Assembly: GCA_902578935.1 (NCBI GenBank)
Contig: CACHEU010000003.1
Location: 43,747 to 107,746 of the forward strand
Reading direction: 5' to 3'
DNA length: 64,000 bases
Source: an uncultured Pelagibacteraceae bacterium
GTDB lineage: Bacteria > Pseudomonadota > Alphaproteobacteria > Pelagibacterales > Pelagibacteraceae
Positions within the stretch are counted from its first letter, which is position 1, and the number at the start of each line of letters is the position of its first letter. Below are positions 7,818-16,948 of the stretch, piece by piece. The notes under the pieces were generated by a model. The model had not been told where the DNA came from. It searched no databases and saw only the letters and a list, made by a program, of their open reading frames with translations. The position numbers and the translations under genes were made by a program.

Positions 7818-9813
7818 TTTTTATACCAAGACTTCTAAATTGTTTTCTTTCATCTTTTGATATTGCTTTAACGATATCTTCAACATTTATTCTTTTTAAA
7901 ATTCCATTACTTTCATAAAGCTGAAAGCTTAAAGCTCTCAAATATTTATTTTTATTGTCTAATTTAATTAAATTTATTAAATCATTAAGCTCTTCAGAGA
8001 TATATTTGTTTAGCCAATTACTTAGGAAGTGTAACAATTCTTCTTTGGCTTCCGTATCAAGAGCCTCATCAGAAATAATTTCTACTTCTGGAGACAAGTA
8101 GTTTTTTCCTTTTTTAATTTTAGCTATTGGATTTTCTTTCCAATAAATTTTAGAATTATTTCTAAGTTGAACTTCTTTTTTATTTATAATTTCTTTTACT
8201 CTACTCGATAGTTCACCAGTCATTCCTTGTCTTGCTGCTTTTTTTAACGATTTTATGTCTGTTTCTAATGTGCTCGAAGTAAATTCTAAATTTAATTTTA
8301 AGCCTTTTAATTTTCCAACTAATTGTTCATCTATAATAACTTCATCATCATTGGTAATAGTTGTTTTGAGTTTTGCATCCTGTTTTAGACCTCTAGATAA
8401 AACACTTATTCTTTTGTCAATAAAACTTTTTGTAAGCTCAGTATGTAATTTGTCTGACAAGTTATCTTCGATATTTTTACTCATCTGTATCCAGTAGTCA
8501 GAATTTTCTACCCAATTTTTTTTGTTTGCAACATAAGACCAAGTTCTTACATTTGAAACTTTGTTTGATATCATGTCTATATTTCCTTTATAATTATCTA
8601 ATCCTGTAAGTTGATTTTTCATATAATCGTTTGGAATTTTATTTTTTTTGGAGTTCAGAAAATTAAAAACTCTTGTAACAACATCTATGTGTGTGAAAGC
8701 TTTTTTCTGAAAGTCAGGAATTTGGCAACATTCCCATAGCAGAGGAAGTTTATCATTAGAAAATTTAATCTTCTTATCACGCGTGAGGTATTTTAAAACA
8801 TTTTCATCAAGAGAATCTGAAATTTTTGAAAAATTTTTGCTAGATGGTTTCTTTTCCAGAGATTGTATTAAATCTTCTGGGCTTTTAAAATTTAAATATG
8901 AGTTTCTCCAAAATAAAAATTTAACATCATCTAATTTATGATTCTCTATTCTTTCAATTTCATCGGGTTGGAGATTTTCGCAACCTCCAGTTACTCCAAA
9001 CATTCCATCAGTTTTGTATCTTCCAGCTCTTCCAGCTATTTGTGAAATTTCTGTAGTTCTTAATCTTCTTGTTTTTTTTCCGTCAAATTTCATTAAGTTT
9101 GAAAAGCTTATTTGTTCAATATCCATATTTAATCCCATACCAATTGCATCTGTAGCAACTAAATAATCAACATCGCCTGATTGATATACATCAACTTGGG
9201 AATTTCTTGTTTTTGGACTTAATGATCCCATTATGACTGCTGCTCCACCTTTTTGCCTTCTTACCAACTCAGCGATTGCATAAACTTCTTCAATTGAAAA
9301 GGCAATAAGTGCAGTTTTTCTATCTAGTCTCGAAATTTTTTTATGTCCATTGTAAGATAATTTAGAAAATCTTTGCTGCTCCATAAAATCTGTTTCAGGA
9401 ATTATTTGTGCAATAATATTTTTCATTATTTGAGATCCAAGAAACATTGTTAAAACTTCTCCTCTAAAATTAAGTAGTCTATCTGTAAAAATATGACCTC
9501 TTTCTCTATCACCACACATTTGAATTTCGTCAACAGCAATAAAATCTACTTTTTTATCTTTGGGCATTGCTTCTACTGTACAGATAAAATATTGCGCAGA
9601 ATCAGGAATAATTTTTTCTTCTCCGGTTACTAAAGCAACTTTTTCAATACCTACTTTTATAACGCATTTATCGTAAACTTCTCTTGCTAGTAATCTTAAT
9701 GGGAGACCAAATATTCCAGAGTTGAACTCAAGCATCTTTTCAATAGCTAAATAGGTTTTTCCTGTATTTGTAGGACCTAATACTGCAACAATCTTGTTTA
9801 GCGGGTCATTCAT
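7780..9813 (-). CDS. Suv3-like DExH RNA/DNA helicase (frame broken near C-terminus)
   Basis: A 677-aa superfamily 2 helicase resembling mitochondrial Suv3. Visible motifs are Walker A GPTNTGKT (residues 13-20), the DExH-type box AVDEIQMCGDRERGH, and motif VI QIAGRAGRYKTDG. The frame ends RYHIFFTKDA directly after a T8 run, while the next frame carries the expected continuation. The protein may therefore be truncated, produced as a fusion by slippage, or affected by a one-base homopolymer error. In the family the enzyme unwinds RNA, often with a degradosome. The start at 9813 gives Walker A at the usual distance. Confidence 0.88.
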   Translation of the reverse strand: MNDPLNKIVAVLGPTNTGKTYLAIEKMLEFNSGIFGLPLRLLAREVYDKCVIKVGIEKVALVTGEEKIIPDSAQYFICTVEAMPKDKKVDFIAVDEIQMCGDRERGHIFTDRLLNFRGEVLTMFLGSQIMKNIIAQIIPETDFMEQQRFSKLSYNGHKKISRLDRKTALIAFSIEEVYAIAELVRRQKGGAAVIMGSLSPKTRNSQVDVYQSGDVDYLVATDAIGMGLNMDIEQISFSNLMKFDGKKTRRLRTTEISQIAGRAGRYKTDGMFGVTGGCENLQPDEIERIENHKLDDVKFLFWRNSYLNFKSPEDLIQSLEKKPSSKNFSKISDSLDENVLKYLTRDKKIKFSNDKLPLLWECCQIPDFQKKAFTHIDVVTRVFNFLNSKKNKIPNDYMKNQLTGLDNYKGNIDMISNKVSNVRTWSYVANKKNWVENSDYWIQMSKNIEDNLSDKLHTELTKSFIDKRISVLSRGLKQDAKLKTTITNDDEVIIDEQLVGKLKGLKLNLEFTSSTLETDIKSLKKAARQGMTGELSSRVKEIINKKEVQLRNNSKIYWKENPIAKIKKGKNYLSPEVEIISDEALDTEAKEELLHFLSNWLNKYISEELNDLINLIKLDNKNKYLRALSFQLYESNGILKRINVEDIVKAISKDERKQFRSLGIKIGRYHIFFTKDA

Positions 9814-9969
9814 CAGTTTGTGTTACAATTTTTTTTAGACACTATATATAGACTGGGTTAGAGAACAAAAGATGATTAAAGCATGACCGAATCGCTTTGT
9901 CAAACGTTCTATTTTAATAATTTTTTTTTATAGTAGGCTCTGACTCTGTTAGAATTTAAATAAATAGGA

Positions 9970-11229
9970 ATGCAAAATTATACAAAAAAACACATTAAAT
10001 CGCTAAAGCCTTCCGCAACTTTAGCAATCAACGAGAAATGTAAAAAACTAAGAGAAGATGGTAAAAAAGTTTTTAATTTTGGTTTTGGAGGATCTCCTTT
10101 TTCGATTCCAGACAAGATTGTTTCAGCTTTAAAAGACAATGCACATAAAAAAGAATATTTGCCCAGCGTAGGCCTTAGAGACTTAAGAGAAGCTATTGCA
10201 AAATATATAAATCGAAATTCAAACAGTGGCAGACCAGTCAACTGGAATACTAATTTTCGACAGGAAGATATCATTATAGGTCCAGGAACAAAGCAACTAA
10301 TGTTTTTACTTCAATTAGGTTTTGAAGGAGACTTTATTTTTCCTACAGGAAGTTGGGTGTCCTATGAACCACAGGCTATTATTGCCAAAAACAAAGTACA
10401 TTGGTTGGAAACTTCTAGGGAAAATAACTGGTTTCCAAAACCTGAACAGATAGAGCAAAAAATAAAAAATATTAAAAATAAAGACATTATTTTATTCTTA
10501 AACTCGCCTAATAATCCTACTGGAGCAGTTTGCAAAAATTTAAAGGAAATTGCGGAAGTTGCAAAAAAACATAAAATTATAATTTTATCAGATGAAATAT
10601 ATACTCAACTTCAGTTTGATGAAAAATATAACTCGATATCAGAATATTATCCTGAAGGAACTATCATAAGTAGCGGTCTAAGCAAATGGCTGGGAGCAGG
10701 CGGATGGAGATTAGGTTTTTTTGCAGTTCCTCAAAAATTAAGAAATATTCTTGAAATGATTAAAATTCTTTCAAGCGAATCGCTTTCCGCAGTTAGTGCA
10801 CCTATACAATATGCGGCAGTAGAAGCATTTTCTAACGATTATTCAGATTACCTTAACAAAACTAGAAACATATTATTTTCTGTAGGAAATTATGTTTATA
10901 CTAAATTAAAATCAAATAAAGTTTTAATAACACCTCCTCAAGGCGGATTTTATATAATGCCAGAATTTTTAAATTTGAAGTTTAAAACTTCACAACAAAT
11001 GTGTGATGATATTTTAAACAAAACTGGAGTTGCATTATTACCTGGTTCAGATTTTGGATTTAAAAAGAGCAGAATGTTAGCTAGGTTGAGCTATACTGAC
11101 TTTGATGGAGATTTATTTTTAAAGAATATTAGTGGTAGCAAAAAACTAGATAATGATTTCATTGAGAGGTATGCTCCAAATATTGTAGAAGGAACAAAAA
11201 AATTATCAGAGTGGTCCAAAAGCCTTTAA
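9970..11229 (+). CDS. Class I/II PLP-dependent aminotransferase
   Basis: A 419-aa fold-type I aminotransferase. The family's NSPNNPTGAV and SDEIYTQL motifs are clear, and the PLP-binding lysine lies in SSGLSKWLGAGGWRLGF. The conserved Arg near the C-terminus appears in ARLSYTDFDGD. It is probably an aspartate/aromatic-type transaminase acting in the cytoplasm. The amino donor and acceptor cannot be fixed from sequence. It stands alone, divergent from the helicase across a 156-nt spacer. Confidence 0.85.
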   Translation: MQNYTKKHIKSLKPSATLAINEKCKKLREDGKKVFNFGFGGSPFSIPDKIVSALKDNAHKKEYLPSVGLRDLREAIAKYINRNSNSGRPVNWNTNFRQEDIIIGPGTKQLMFLLQLGFEGDFIFPTGSWVSYEPQAIIAKNKVHWLETSRENNWFPKPEQIEQKIKNIKNKDIILFLNSPNNPTGAVCKNLKEIAEVAKKHKIIILSDEIYTQLQFDEKYNSISEYYPEGTIISSGLSKWLGAGGWRLGFFAVPQKLRNILEMIKILSSESLSAVSAPIQYAAVEAFSNDYSDYLNKTRNILFSVGNYVYTKLKSNKVLITPPQGGFYIMPEFLNLKFKTSQQMCDDILNKTGVALLPGSDFGFKKSRMLARLSYTDFDGDLFLKNISGSKKLDNDFIERYAPNIVEGTKKLSEWSKSL

Positions 11230-11288
11230 ATCAGTAACAAAATAAGTATCCAATTTAAGCTATTTACCCTTTAAATAACCAATCTGAA

Positions 11289-11316
11289 TTGGTACATTTT
11301 TAGCATTAATTATAAT
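11289..11316 (+). promoter_or_regulatory. Candidate promoter of the TAXI TRAP operon
   Basis: TTGGTA (11289-11294), a 16-nt spacer and a perfect TATAAT (11311-11316) precede the binding-protein gene. A strong purine-rich ribosome site AAGGGGGAAAG (11318-11328) sits just before the ATG. The 5' leader would be under 15 nt, which is short but possible. Confidence 0.4.
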
Positions 11317-11330
11317 TAAGGGGGAAAGTT

Positions 11331-12335
11331 ATGAGAAAAATAATCTCAACAATCTCAGCTGCGGTAATACTATTTGCATTGTCTTTACCGATGATGTCAG
11401 TGGTTAAGGCTGCTGAGTTCTTTACGATTGGAACAGGTGGACCAACTGGAGTTTATTTCCAAGTTGGGAACTCTGTTTGCAAAATGTTACACAAACAAGC
11501 AATAAGTGCTGAACACGGAAGAAAAAAAGGTACAGCTAAAGCATATAGATGTACTGCTCCTTCAACTGGTGGATCAAACTATAATATTGGTCAGATCAAA
11601 GCTGGAGAATTTCAATTCGGTGTTGCCCAGTCTGACTGGCAGTTCCATGCTTATAACGGTTCAAGTAAATGGGAAGGAAAAAAGTTTGGTGATCTAAGAG
11701 CTGTTTTCTCAGTTCACAACGAACCTTTTCAAATTTGGGCTAGAAAAAAAGCTAAAGTTAAAGACTTCAAAGGCTTAAAAGGCAAAGTAGTTAACATTGG
11801 TAATCCAGGTTCTGGTCAAAGAGGAACTATGGAAGAGCTAATGAAAGCTATGGGTGCTGATATGAGCATGTTCAAGGGAACTACTGAACTAACATCTTCA
11901 CAACAAGTAAAAGCTCTTTGCGATGGTAAAATAGATGCATTCGGTTACTCTGTTGGTTTTCCTAACGGAGCAATGGAAGAAGCAGCTACTTGCGCAGCAA
12001 AAGCAATGCCTATAAATCTTACAGGTGGACCTGTTCAAGGTTTAATAGACGGTGCTGACTACTACGCGAAAGCAGTAATACCTAAAGGTACTTACACAGG
12101 TCAGAAGAAAGATGTAACTACTTTTGGTGTTAAAGCTACATTTGTAACTGGCGCTAACGTTTCAGAAGAACTTGTTTATCTTGTAACAAAAGCTGTTATG
12201 GAAAATTTTGATGATTTCAAAAAACAACATCCTGCTTTTGGTTTTCTTGAAAAGAAAAACATGATTAAAGATGGATTATCAGCTCCATTACATCCAGGTG
12301 CTGTTAAATACTATAAAGAAGCTGGATTAATGTAA
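11331..12335 (+). CDS. TRAP transporter substrate-binding protein, TAXI family
   Basis: A 334-aa periplasmic binding protein. Residues 1 to about 27 form a signal peptide ending VVKAAEFF. The mature start FTIGTGGPTGVYFQVGNSVC is the TAXI-family signature, and later blocks include NIGNPGSGQRGTMEELM. It binds an organic acid-type solute and delivers it to the fused 4TM-12TM permease downstream. The substrate is unknown, since TAXI systems have been linked to dicarboxylates and amino acids. A very strong ribosome site and the following partial terminator imply higher expression than the permease. Base composition is less AT-rich than its neighbours, consistent with high expression. Confidence 0.95.
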   Translation: MRKIISTISAAVILFALSLPMMSVVKAAEFFTIGTGGPTGVYFQVGNSVCKMLHKQAISAEHGRKKGTAKAYRCTAPSTGGSNYNIGQIKAGEFQFGVAQSDWQFHAYNGSSKWEGKKFGDLRAVFSVHNEPFQIWARKKAKVKDFKGLKGKVVNIGNPGSGQRGTMEELMKAMGADMSMFKGTTELTSSQQVKALCDGKIDAFGYSVGFPNGAMEEAATCAAKAMPINLTGGPVQGLIDGADYYAKAVIPKGTYTGQKKDVTTFGVKATFVTGANVSEELVYLVTKAVMENFDDFKKQHPAFGFLEKKNMIKDGLSAPLHPGAVKYYKEAGLM

Positions 12336-12360
12336 TAATTTTTTACATTTAGAATTAAAA

Positions 12361-12389
12361 GGCCCAATATTTTATTGGGCCTTTTTTTT
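12361..12389 (+). terminator. Intrinsic terminator between TRAP binding protein and permease
   Basis: A perfect 9-bp stem, GGCCCAATA (12361-12369) with TATTGGGCC (12373-12381), has a 3-nt loop and eight T after it (12382-12389). It lies between two genes of one transport system, so it probably attenuates: most transcripts end after the abundant binding protein and some read through into the permease. Confidence 0.93.
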
Positions 12390-12412
12390 ATAATAGAGTA
12401 TCTTAAGAATTT

Positions 12413-14758
12413 ATGACAAATGGAAAAGAAAGTTTTATAGATAAAAAAATTCAAGAAGATTTATCACCAACCCGTAATCTTTCTGGATTACATTTAAAGA
12501 TTGTAGCAGCTATTGCAATTATATGGTCATTGTTTCAACTTTGGTATGCCTCTCCGTTTCCATTCATGTTTGGCGTAGGTCTTTTTAAAGGATTACCAGC
12601 GAGAGCTATACACCTTGGATTTGCACTTTTGTTAGCATTTTTAATATTTCCGTTGAACAAAAAAAATGGAAAGATAGGCATCGTAGATGTGGCTCTCGCA
12701 TGTATGGCATTTTTTGCCTGCATTTATATTTATTTTTTTTATGATCAAATTGTTGATAGAGGGGGAATATTATTAGATTTAGATTTAAACTTTTTGGGCA
12801 GCCAATTTGTTATACCAATTGAGTTAATAATCGGTTCTTTTGGAATTCTTGCGCTTTTGGAATCCACAAGGAGAGTAATTGGTATACCGCTCGTAATAGT
12901 AGCAATAGCATTTTTATTATTTTCTTTTTTTGGACAATATTTTCCTGACATAATTTCTCATGGTGGACTTTCAGTAAAAAGGCTTGTCGGTTATCATTGG
13001 TTTGATCAGGAAGCTATATTTGGAATACCAATTAGTGTTTCTTTAGATTTTATATTTCTTTTTGTATTATTTGGTGCTCTATTAGATACCGCTGGAGGCG
13101 GTAAATATTTTTTAGATTTAGCTTTTGCTATGGTTGGAAAAATGAGAGGTGGTCCGGCTAAAGCAGCAATACTTGGATCAGGAATGACAGGTTTAATTTC
13201 AGGCTCTTCCATTGCAAATACTGTTACAACCGGAACATTTACTATTCCGATAATGAAAAAAACTGGTTTCTCCAAAGAGAAAGCAGGGGCCATTGAAGTT
13301 TCAGCATCAGTTAATGGGCAAATAATGCCACCCGTTATGGGAGCAGCAGCTTTTATTATAGCTAGCTTTATTGGGATAACCTATTTTGAAGTAGTTAAGC
13401 ACGCATTTTTGCCTGCGATTATATCTTACATAGCTTTATTTTATATTTCTCACCTTGAAGCTCTAAAACTAAATCTTAAAGGCATGGAAGAAAAAGATAT
13501 ACCAAACTTACGTAAAACTTTTATTTCCGGTCTTCATTTTTTAATCCCAATTTTTGTTTTAATTTATTTGTTAGTTTATTTAAGACTTACAGCTTCTTTC
13601 TCAATATTTTATACAATAGTTACTTTACTAACGGTCAATCTAATAAAAAAACTTATTAATGGTTCTAAAGATAAAGATTTTATTAATCCTTTGAAGCAAT
13701 GGTTTAATGAGTCAATAACAGGTTTTCAGAAAGGCGCTTATAATATGGTGGGTGTTGGCGTAGCTATTGCTACAGCAGGCGTGATAGTTGGTGCAGTTGG
13801 TTCTACGGGGTTAAGCACAAACTTAATTATTGTAGTTGAGTCTTTAGCAAAAGATAATGTTGTTATTTTAATTCTTCTAACAATTGTATTATGTTTGCTT
13901 TTAGGGATGGGTCTTCCAACCACAGCTAATTATGTTGTTGTTGCATCTTTAATGGCAGCAGTATTGGTTGATGTAGGAAATGCATCAGGCTACATATTTC
14001 CATTAATAGCAGTTCACTTATTTGTATTTTACTATGGATTAATGGCCGATATAACACCACCAGTCGGTTTAGCCTCCTATGCGGCTGCAGCAATATCCGG
14101 GGGAGATCCTTTAAGAACTGGAGTTCAATCTTTTTGGTATAGTTTGCGAACAGGAATTCTTCCTATTGTATTTTTGTTTAACCATGAACTGCTTTTGATT
14201 GGTGTTGAAAATATTTGGCATGGTTTAATCGTTATCTTTACATCATTAGCAGGAATACTCGTTTTCACTTCAGCAACACAGGGATGGTTTTTTAACAAGC
14301 TTAGAATTTATGAAATTATAATTTTTCTAGTTATTGCAACTGCTTTACTGAGACCGGGTTTCGTATTAAATAAATTTACACCTGAATATAATTTTCAAGA
14401 TTTGAATCAAAGCCAAGAATTAATTTTAAAACCAGAGAAAGAAGTTCGTGTTAAGGTTACCAGGGTGACTGAGTATGGGGAAAGATATAAACTTTTTGTT
14501 ATTCCAAAGAATTCTTTTGAAGAAAATTATGATTTAGAAAAATTGGGAATTTCCGTGATCTCAAAAGACGGAAAGTTTGTTATTGATAATCTAAAATGGA
14601 ATGGTCTTGCTAAAAAAATAGGATTATCACTTGATGATCAGATAACAGAATTTAAAGTTGAGAATTTAAATAGACCTAATAAGGCAATAGTTTATCCATT
14701 TGCGTTCTTAGTTTTATTTGTTTTTGGATATTTGAATTATAGAAGAAAGCCAGTTTAG
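12413..14758 (+). CDS. TRAP transporter fused permease (DctQM-like, TAXI type)
   Basis: A 781-aa polytopic membrane protein combining the small 4-TM and large 12-TM TRAP subunits. The large-subunit signatures GSGMTGLISGSSIANTVTTG and LGMGLPTTANYVV are clear. After the last transporter helix, about residues 670-760 form a soluble domain (NLKWNGLAKKIGLSLDDQIT, resembling a PDZ-like DUF3394 tail), then a final TM segment and a basic end. It partners the TAXI binding protein 77 nt upstream for ion-driven solute uptake. The stop overlaps the convergent thioesterase by 4 nt. Confidence 0.94.
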   Translation: MTNGKESFIDKKIQEDLSPTRNLSGLHLKIVAAIAIIWSLFQLWYASPFPFMFGVGLFKGLPARAIHLGFALLLAFLIFPLNKKNGKIGIVDVALACMAFFACIYIYFFYDQIVDRGGILLDLDLNFLGSQFVIPIELIIGSFGILALLESTRRVIGIPLVIVAIAFLLFSFFGQYFPDIISHGGLSVKRLVGYHWFDQEAIFGIPISVSLDFIFLFVLFGALLDTAGGGKYFLDLAFAMVGKMRGGPAKAAILGSGMTGLISGSSIANTVTTGTFTIPIMKKTGFSKEKAGAIEVSASVNGQIMPPVMGAAAFIIASFIGITYFEVVKHAFLPAIISYIALFYISHLEALKLNLKGMEEKDIPNLRKTFISGLHFLIPIFVLIYLLVYLRLTASFSIFYTIVTLLTVNLIKKLINGSKDKDFINPLKQWFNESITGFQKGAYNMVGVGVAIATAGVIVGAVGSTGLSTNLIIVVESLAKDNVVILILLTIVLCLLLGMGLPTTANYVVVASLMAAVLVDVGNASGYIFPLIAVHLFVFYYGLMADITPPVGLASYAAAAISGGDPLRTGVQSFWYSLRTGILPIVFLFNHELLLIGVENIWHGLIVIFTSLAGILVFTSATQGWFFNKLRIYEIIIFLVIATALLRPGFVLNKFTPEYNFQDLNQSQELILKPEKEVRVKVTRVTEYGERYKLFVIPKNSFEENYDLEKLGISVISKDGKFVIDNLKWNGLAKKIGLSLDDQITEFKVENLNRPNKAIVYPFAFLVLFVFGYLNYRRKPV

Positions 14759-15135
14759 GGTTTTAGAATTTTCCACACCCCTGAAGTTACAGCCACTACA
14801 CCTTGAGAATTAATTATTTCACAAGTTAAAAAAACTAAAGTTCTCGTTTTTTTTTGAACTTTTACTTTAGCAATTAAATTATCTCCCGGCTTACCTGCAG
14901 AAATAAATTTCATTTCTAGGGAAATAGTTACACATTGTTTTCCATCAGCTACTCTGTGAGCTGCATTTCCCATTCCTGTATCAGCTATAAAAGTAAGAAA
15001 GCCACCATGAGCCATTCCAGCTGTGTTAAGATGCATATCTTTGACTGTGGTTTGATACTCATAGGTAGAGTCATCAATTTTTTTTCCTTTTAATCCACCA
15101 ACATGTTTCGAATAACCTGAATTAGTTTCGTCCAT
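14755..15135 (-). CDS. PaaI-type hotdog thioesterase
   Basis: A 126-aa hotdog-fold protein from the ATG at 15135. A frame five codons longer exists, but the sequence AAGGAAG lies just before the 15135 ATG and is the better ribosome site. The hotdog helix with catalytic context is visible as AGMAHGGFLTFIADTGMG, and the later strand segments (TISLEMKFISAGKPGD) fit the PaaI/YdiI acyl-CoA thioesterase family. The substrate is unknown. It overlaps the end of the EamA permease gene by 14 nt, indicating coupled translation. Confidence 0.88.
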   Translation of the reverse strand: MDETNSGYSKHVGGLKGKKIDDSTYEYQTTVKDMHLNTAGMAHGGFLTFIADTGMGNAAHRVADGKQCVTISLEMKFISAGKPGDNLIAKVKVQKKTRTLVFLTCEIINSQGVVAVTSGVWKILKP

Positions 15136-16024
15136 ACTTCCTTTTATCATACATTGGTGCTAGTTGTGAGAAAATAACAGCTGATAAAATTACACATATT
15201 CCCAAAATTTTAAATTCGTTTAGGTACTGATCTAAAATGAACCATGCAGCTATTGTACCAAAGACGCCTTCCAAAGAAAAAATAATTGCTACAGGTGCCG
15301 GAGATAAATTTTGTTGTCCGTATACCTGAAGCAGAAAAGCTATTCCACTTGATAATACACCAGCATAAAGGAGCTCCTTACTTTCCATTAAAAGCACTTG
15401 AAGAGAAATATACTCAAAAGAAAATGCCGGAATAAATGACATTATCGAGGCTGTTAAGCATTGAAAAGTAGCTATAGTAATTGGGTAATTAAATATTTTA
15501 ATAAACTTTGCTATATAGATTATATGCAATGCCCAAAAAAAGGCACCAGCAACAACTAGCGAGTCACCAAAACGAACTCTTATATTGCTTAGTTCACTTA
15601 AAAATAGACCGCCAACTAAACACAGAAGAACAGACGGCCAAACAGAACGGTGTATTTTTTTTGAAAACAAAAAATAAGATAATATCGGCACAATAACTAC
15701 ATAGAGTATTGTAAAAATTGCAGAATTTGCAACATCAGTGTACAAAAGTGAAATTTGCTGAAGAGCATTTCCCGCTGCTAAAGAAAATCCTATTAAGAAC
15801 CAATAGCCTACTGCAATTTTAAAACTTAATTTACTTTCTTTGACTTTTTTGTACTCGAAAATAAAAAAAAAAGGAAGAAGGGCTAAAAAACCTAACAGCA
15901 ATCTACTCGCTGAGAATGTGTATGGCCCGATATAATCCATCCCCATATCTTGAGCCACAAAAGAGGTTCCCCAAATAACAGAACATGAAATTGCACAAAT
16001 TAATGAGAATACCCTTTTATTCAT
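15122..16024 (-). CDS. EamA/DMT-superfamily membrane transporter
   Basis: A 300-aa protein with about ten hydrophobic helices in two five-helix halves, each an EamA domain (first half SVIWGTSFVAQDMGMDYIGP, second half VAGAFFWALHIIYIAKF). The segment APVAIIFSLEGVFGTIAAWF is the conserved signature near the C-terminus. Such proteins usually export metabolites. The substrate cannot be read from sequence. It directly abuts the E2 gene upstream on the same strand and overlaps the thioesterase downstream. Confidence 0.9.
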   Translation of the reverse strand: MNKRVFSLICAISCSVIWGTSFVAQDMGMDYIGPYTFSASRLLLGFLALLPFFFIFEYKKVKESKLSFKIAVGYWFLIGFSLAAGNALQQISLLYTDVANSAIFTILYVVIVPILSYFLFSKKIHRSVWPSVLLCLVGGLFLSELSNIRVRFGDSLVVAGAFFWALHIIYIAKFIKIFNYPITIATFQCLTASIMSFIPAFSFEYISLQVLLMESKELLYAGVLSSGIAFLLQVYGQQNLSPAPVAIIFSLEGVFGTIAAWFILDQYLNEFKILGICVILSAVIFSQLAPMYDKRKYGRN

Positions 16025-16942
16025 TTAGACAGCCAGTTTAAATGCAAAGTCTTTACCTAGACTTTGGGATAAGTGGACACAAAATCTAGCACCTTCAGCA
16101 CCATCTATTACCCTGTGATCATAAGATAGGGATATTGGGAGCATTTTTCTTGTAATGAATTGACCATTAATTTTTTTAATTTTTTCAAATGTTTTTCCAA
16201 CCCCAAGTATAGCAACTTCAGGAGGGTTGATTATTGGTGTAAAAAAATTTCCACCAATGCCTCCCAAGCTTGAAATTGTCATAGAACCACCAAAAAATTC
16301 TTTTTTATCTATCTTTAGTTCTTTACATGCCTTGCTTACTCTTTTTAATTCTTCAAAAATTTCTTTTAAACTCATCTGATCGACATTTCTTATCTTGGGT
16401 ACCATTAGACCATGAGGTGTATCTACTGCAAAACCAATATGAAAATACTTTTTAAAAATTAATTTATTGTTTTGGGCATCAATAGATGAATTAAAATTCG
16501 GATATTTTTTAAGGGCATTTACAATCGCTCTAGTTATAAAGGCTAAAGGACTTATTCTTATTCTTTCACCCGTATAATTATCAATCAAGGAAGTTCTAAA
16601 TTGCTCCATCTCTGTGACATCAATTTCGTCATGTTGGGTAACATGAGGTATTTCAGTCCAAGACCTAACAAGCTGTGGTCCAGACAATTTTTTTACTCTT
16701 GGTAAATCTTTAACCTCCACTTTCCCAAACACTTCATGAGGATATTCATCTTTATAAATTTTTTTCTCTATCTTTCCCTGATTAACCGAAACTTGAGATT
16801 TAACAAATTTTTTTACATCTTCTTCTGTTACTCTTCCTGCTCTTTGAGAACCAGGAATTTCAACTATATTAGCCCCGAGCTCTCTAGCAAACTTTCTAAC
16901 CTTGGGACTAGCCGAACTTTTTTTTGTTATTTTTTTTGACAT
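16025..16942 (-). CDS. aceF: Pyruvate dehydrogenase E2 (dihydrolipoamide acetyltransferase) without lipoyl domain
   Basis: A 305-aa E2 that begins directly with a peripheral subunit-binding domain (SPKVRKFARELGANI, then GRVTEEDVKKFV, residues about 12-48). A short linker leads to the acetyltransferase core (HVTQHDEIDVTEMEQFR and the active-site block SLSYDHRVIDGAEGARF near the C-terminus). Typical E2 proteins start with one to three lipoyl domains. None is present here, and the gene start is bounded by E1 six nt upstream. The missing lipoyl domain is found at the N-terminus of the E1 protein instead. The enzyme transfers acetyl to CoA in the cytoplasmic complex. Confidence 0.93.
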   Translation of the reverse strand: MSKKITKKSSASPKVRKFARELGANIVEIPGSQRAGRVTEEDVKKFVKSQVSVNQGKIEKKIYKDEYPHEVFGKVEVKDLPRVKKLSGPQLVRSWTEIPHVTQHDEIDVTEMEQFRTSLIDNYTGERIRISPLAFITRAIVNALKKYPNFNSSIDAQNNKLIFKKYFHIGFAVDTPHGLMVPKIRNVDQMSLKEIFEELKRVSKACKELKIDKKEFFGGSMTISSLGGIGGNFFTPIINPPEVAILGVGKTFEKIKKINGQFITRKMLPISLSYDHRVIDGAEGARFCVHLSQSLGKDFAFKLAV

Positions 16943-16948
16943 CTTCTA

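Noticed and set aside
12535..13923. Several 60-95 aa minus-strand ORFs inside the TRAP permease
   Set aside because: They are antisense shadows of a long hydrophobic gene with no ribosome sites or family features.
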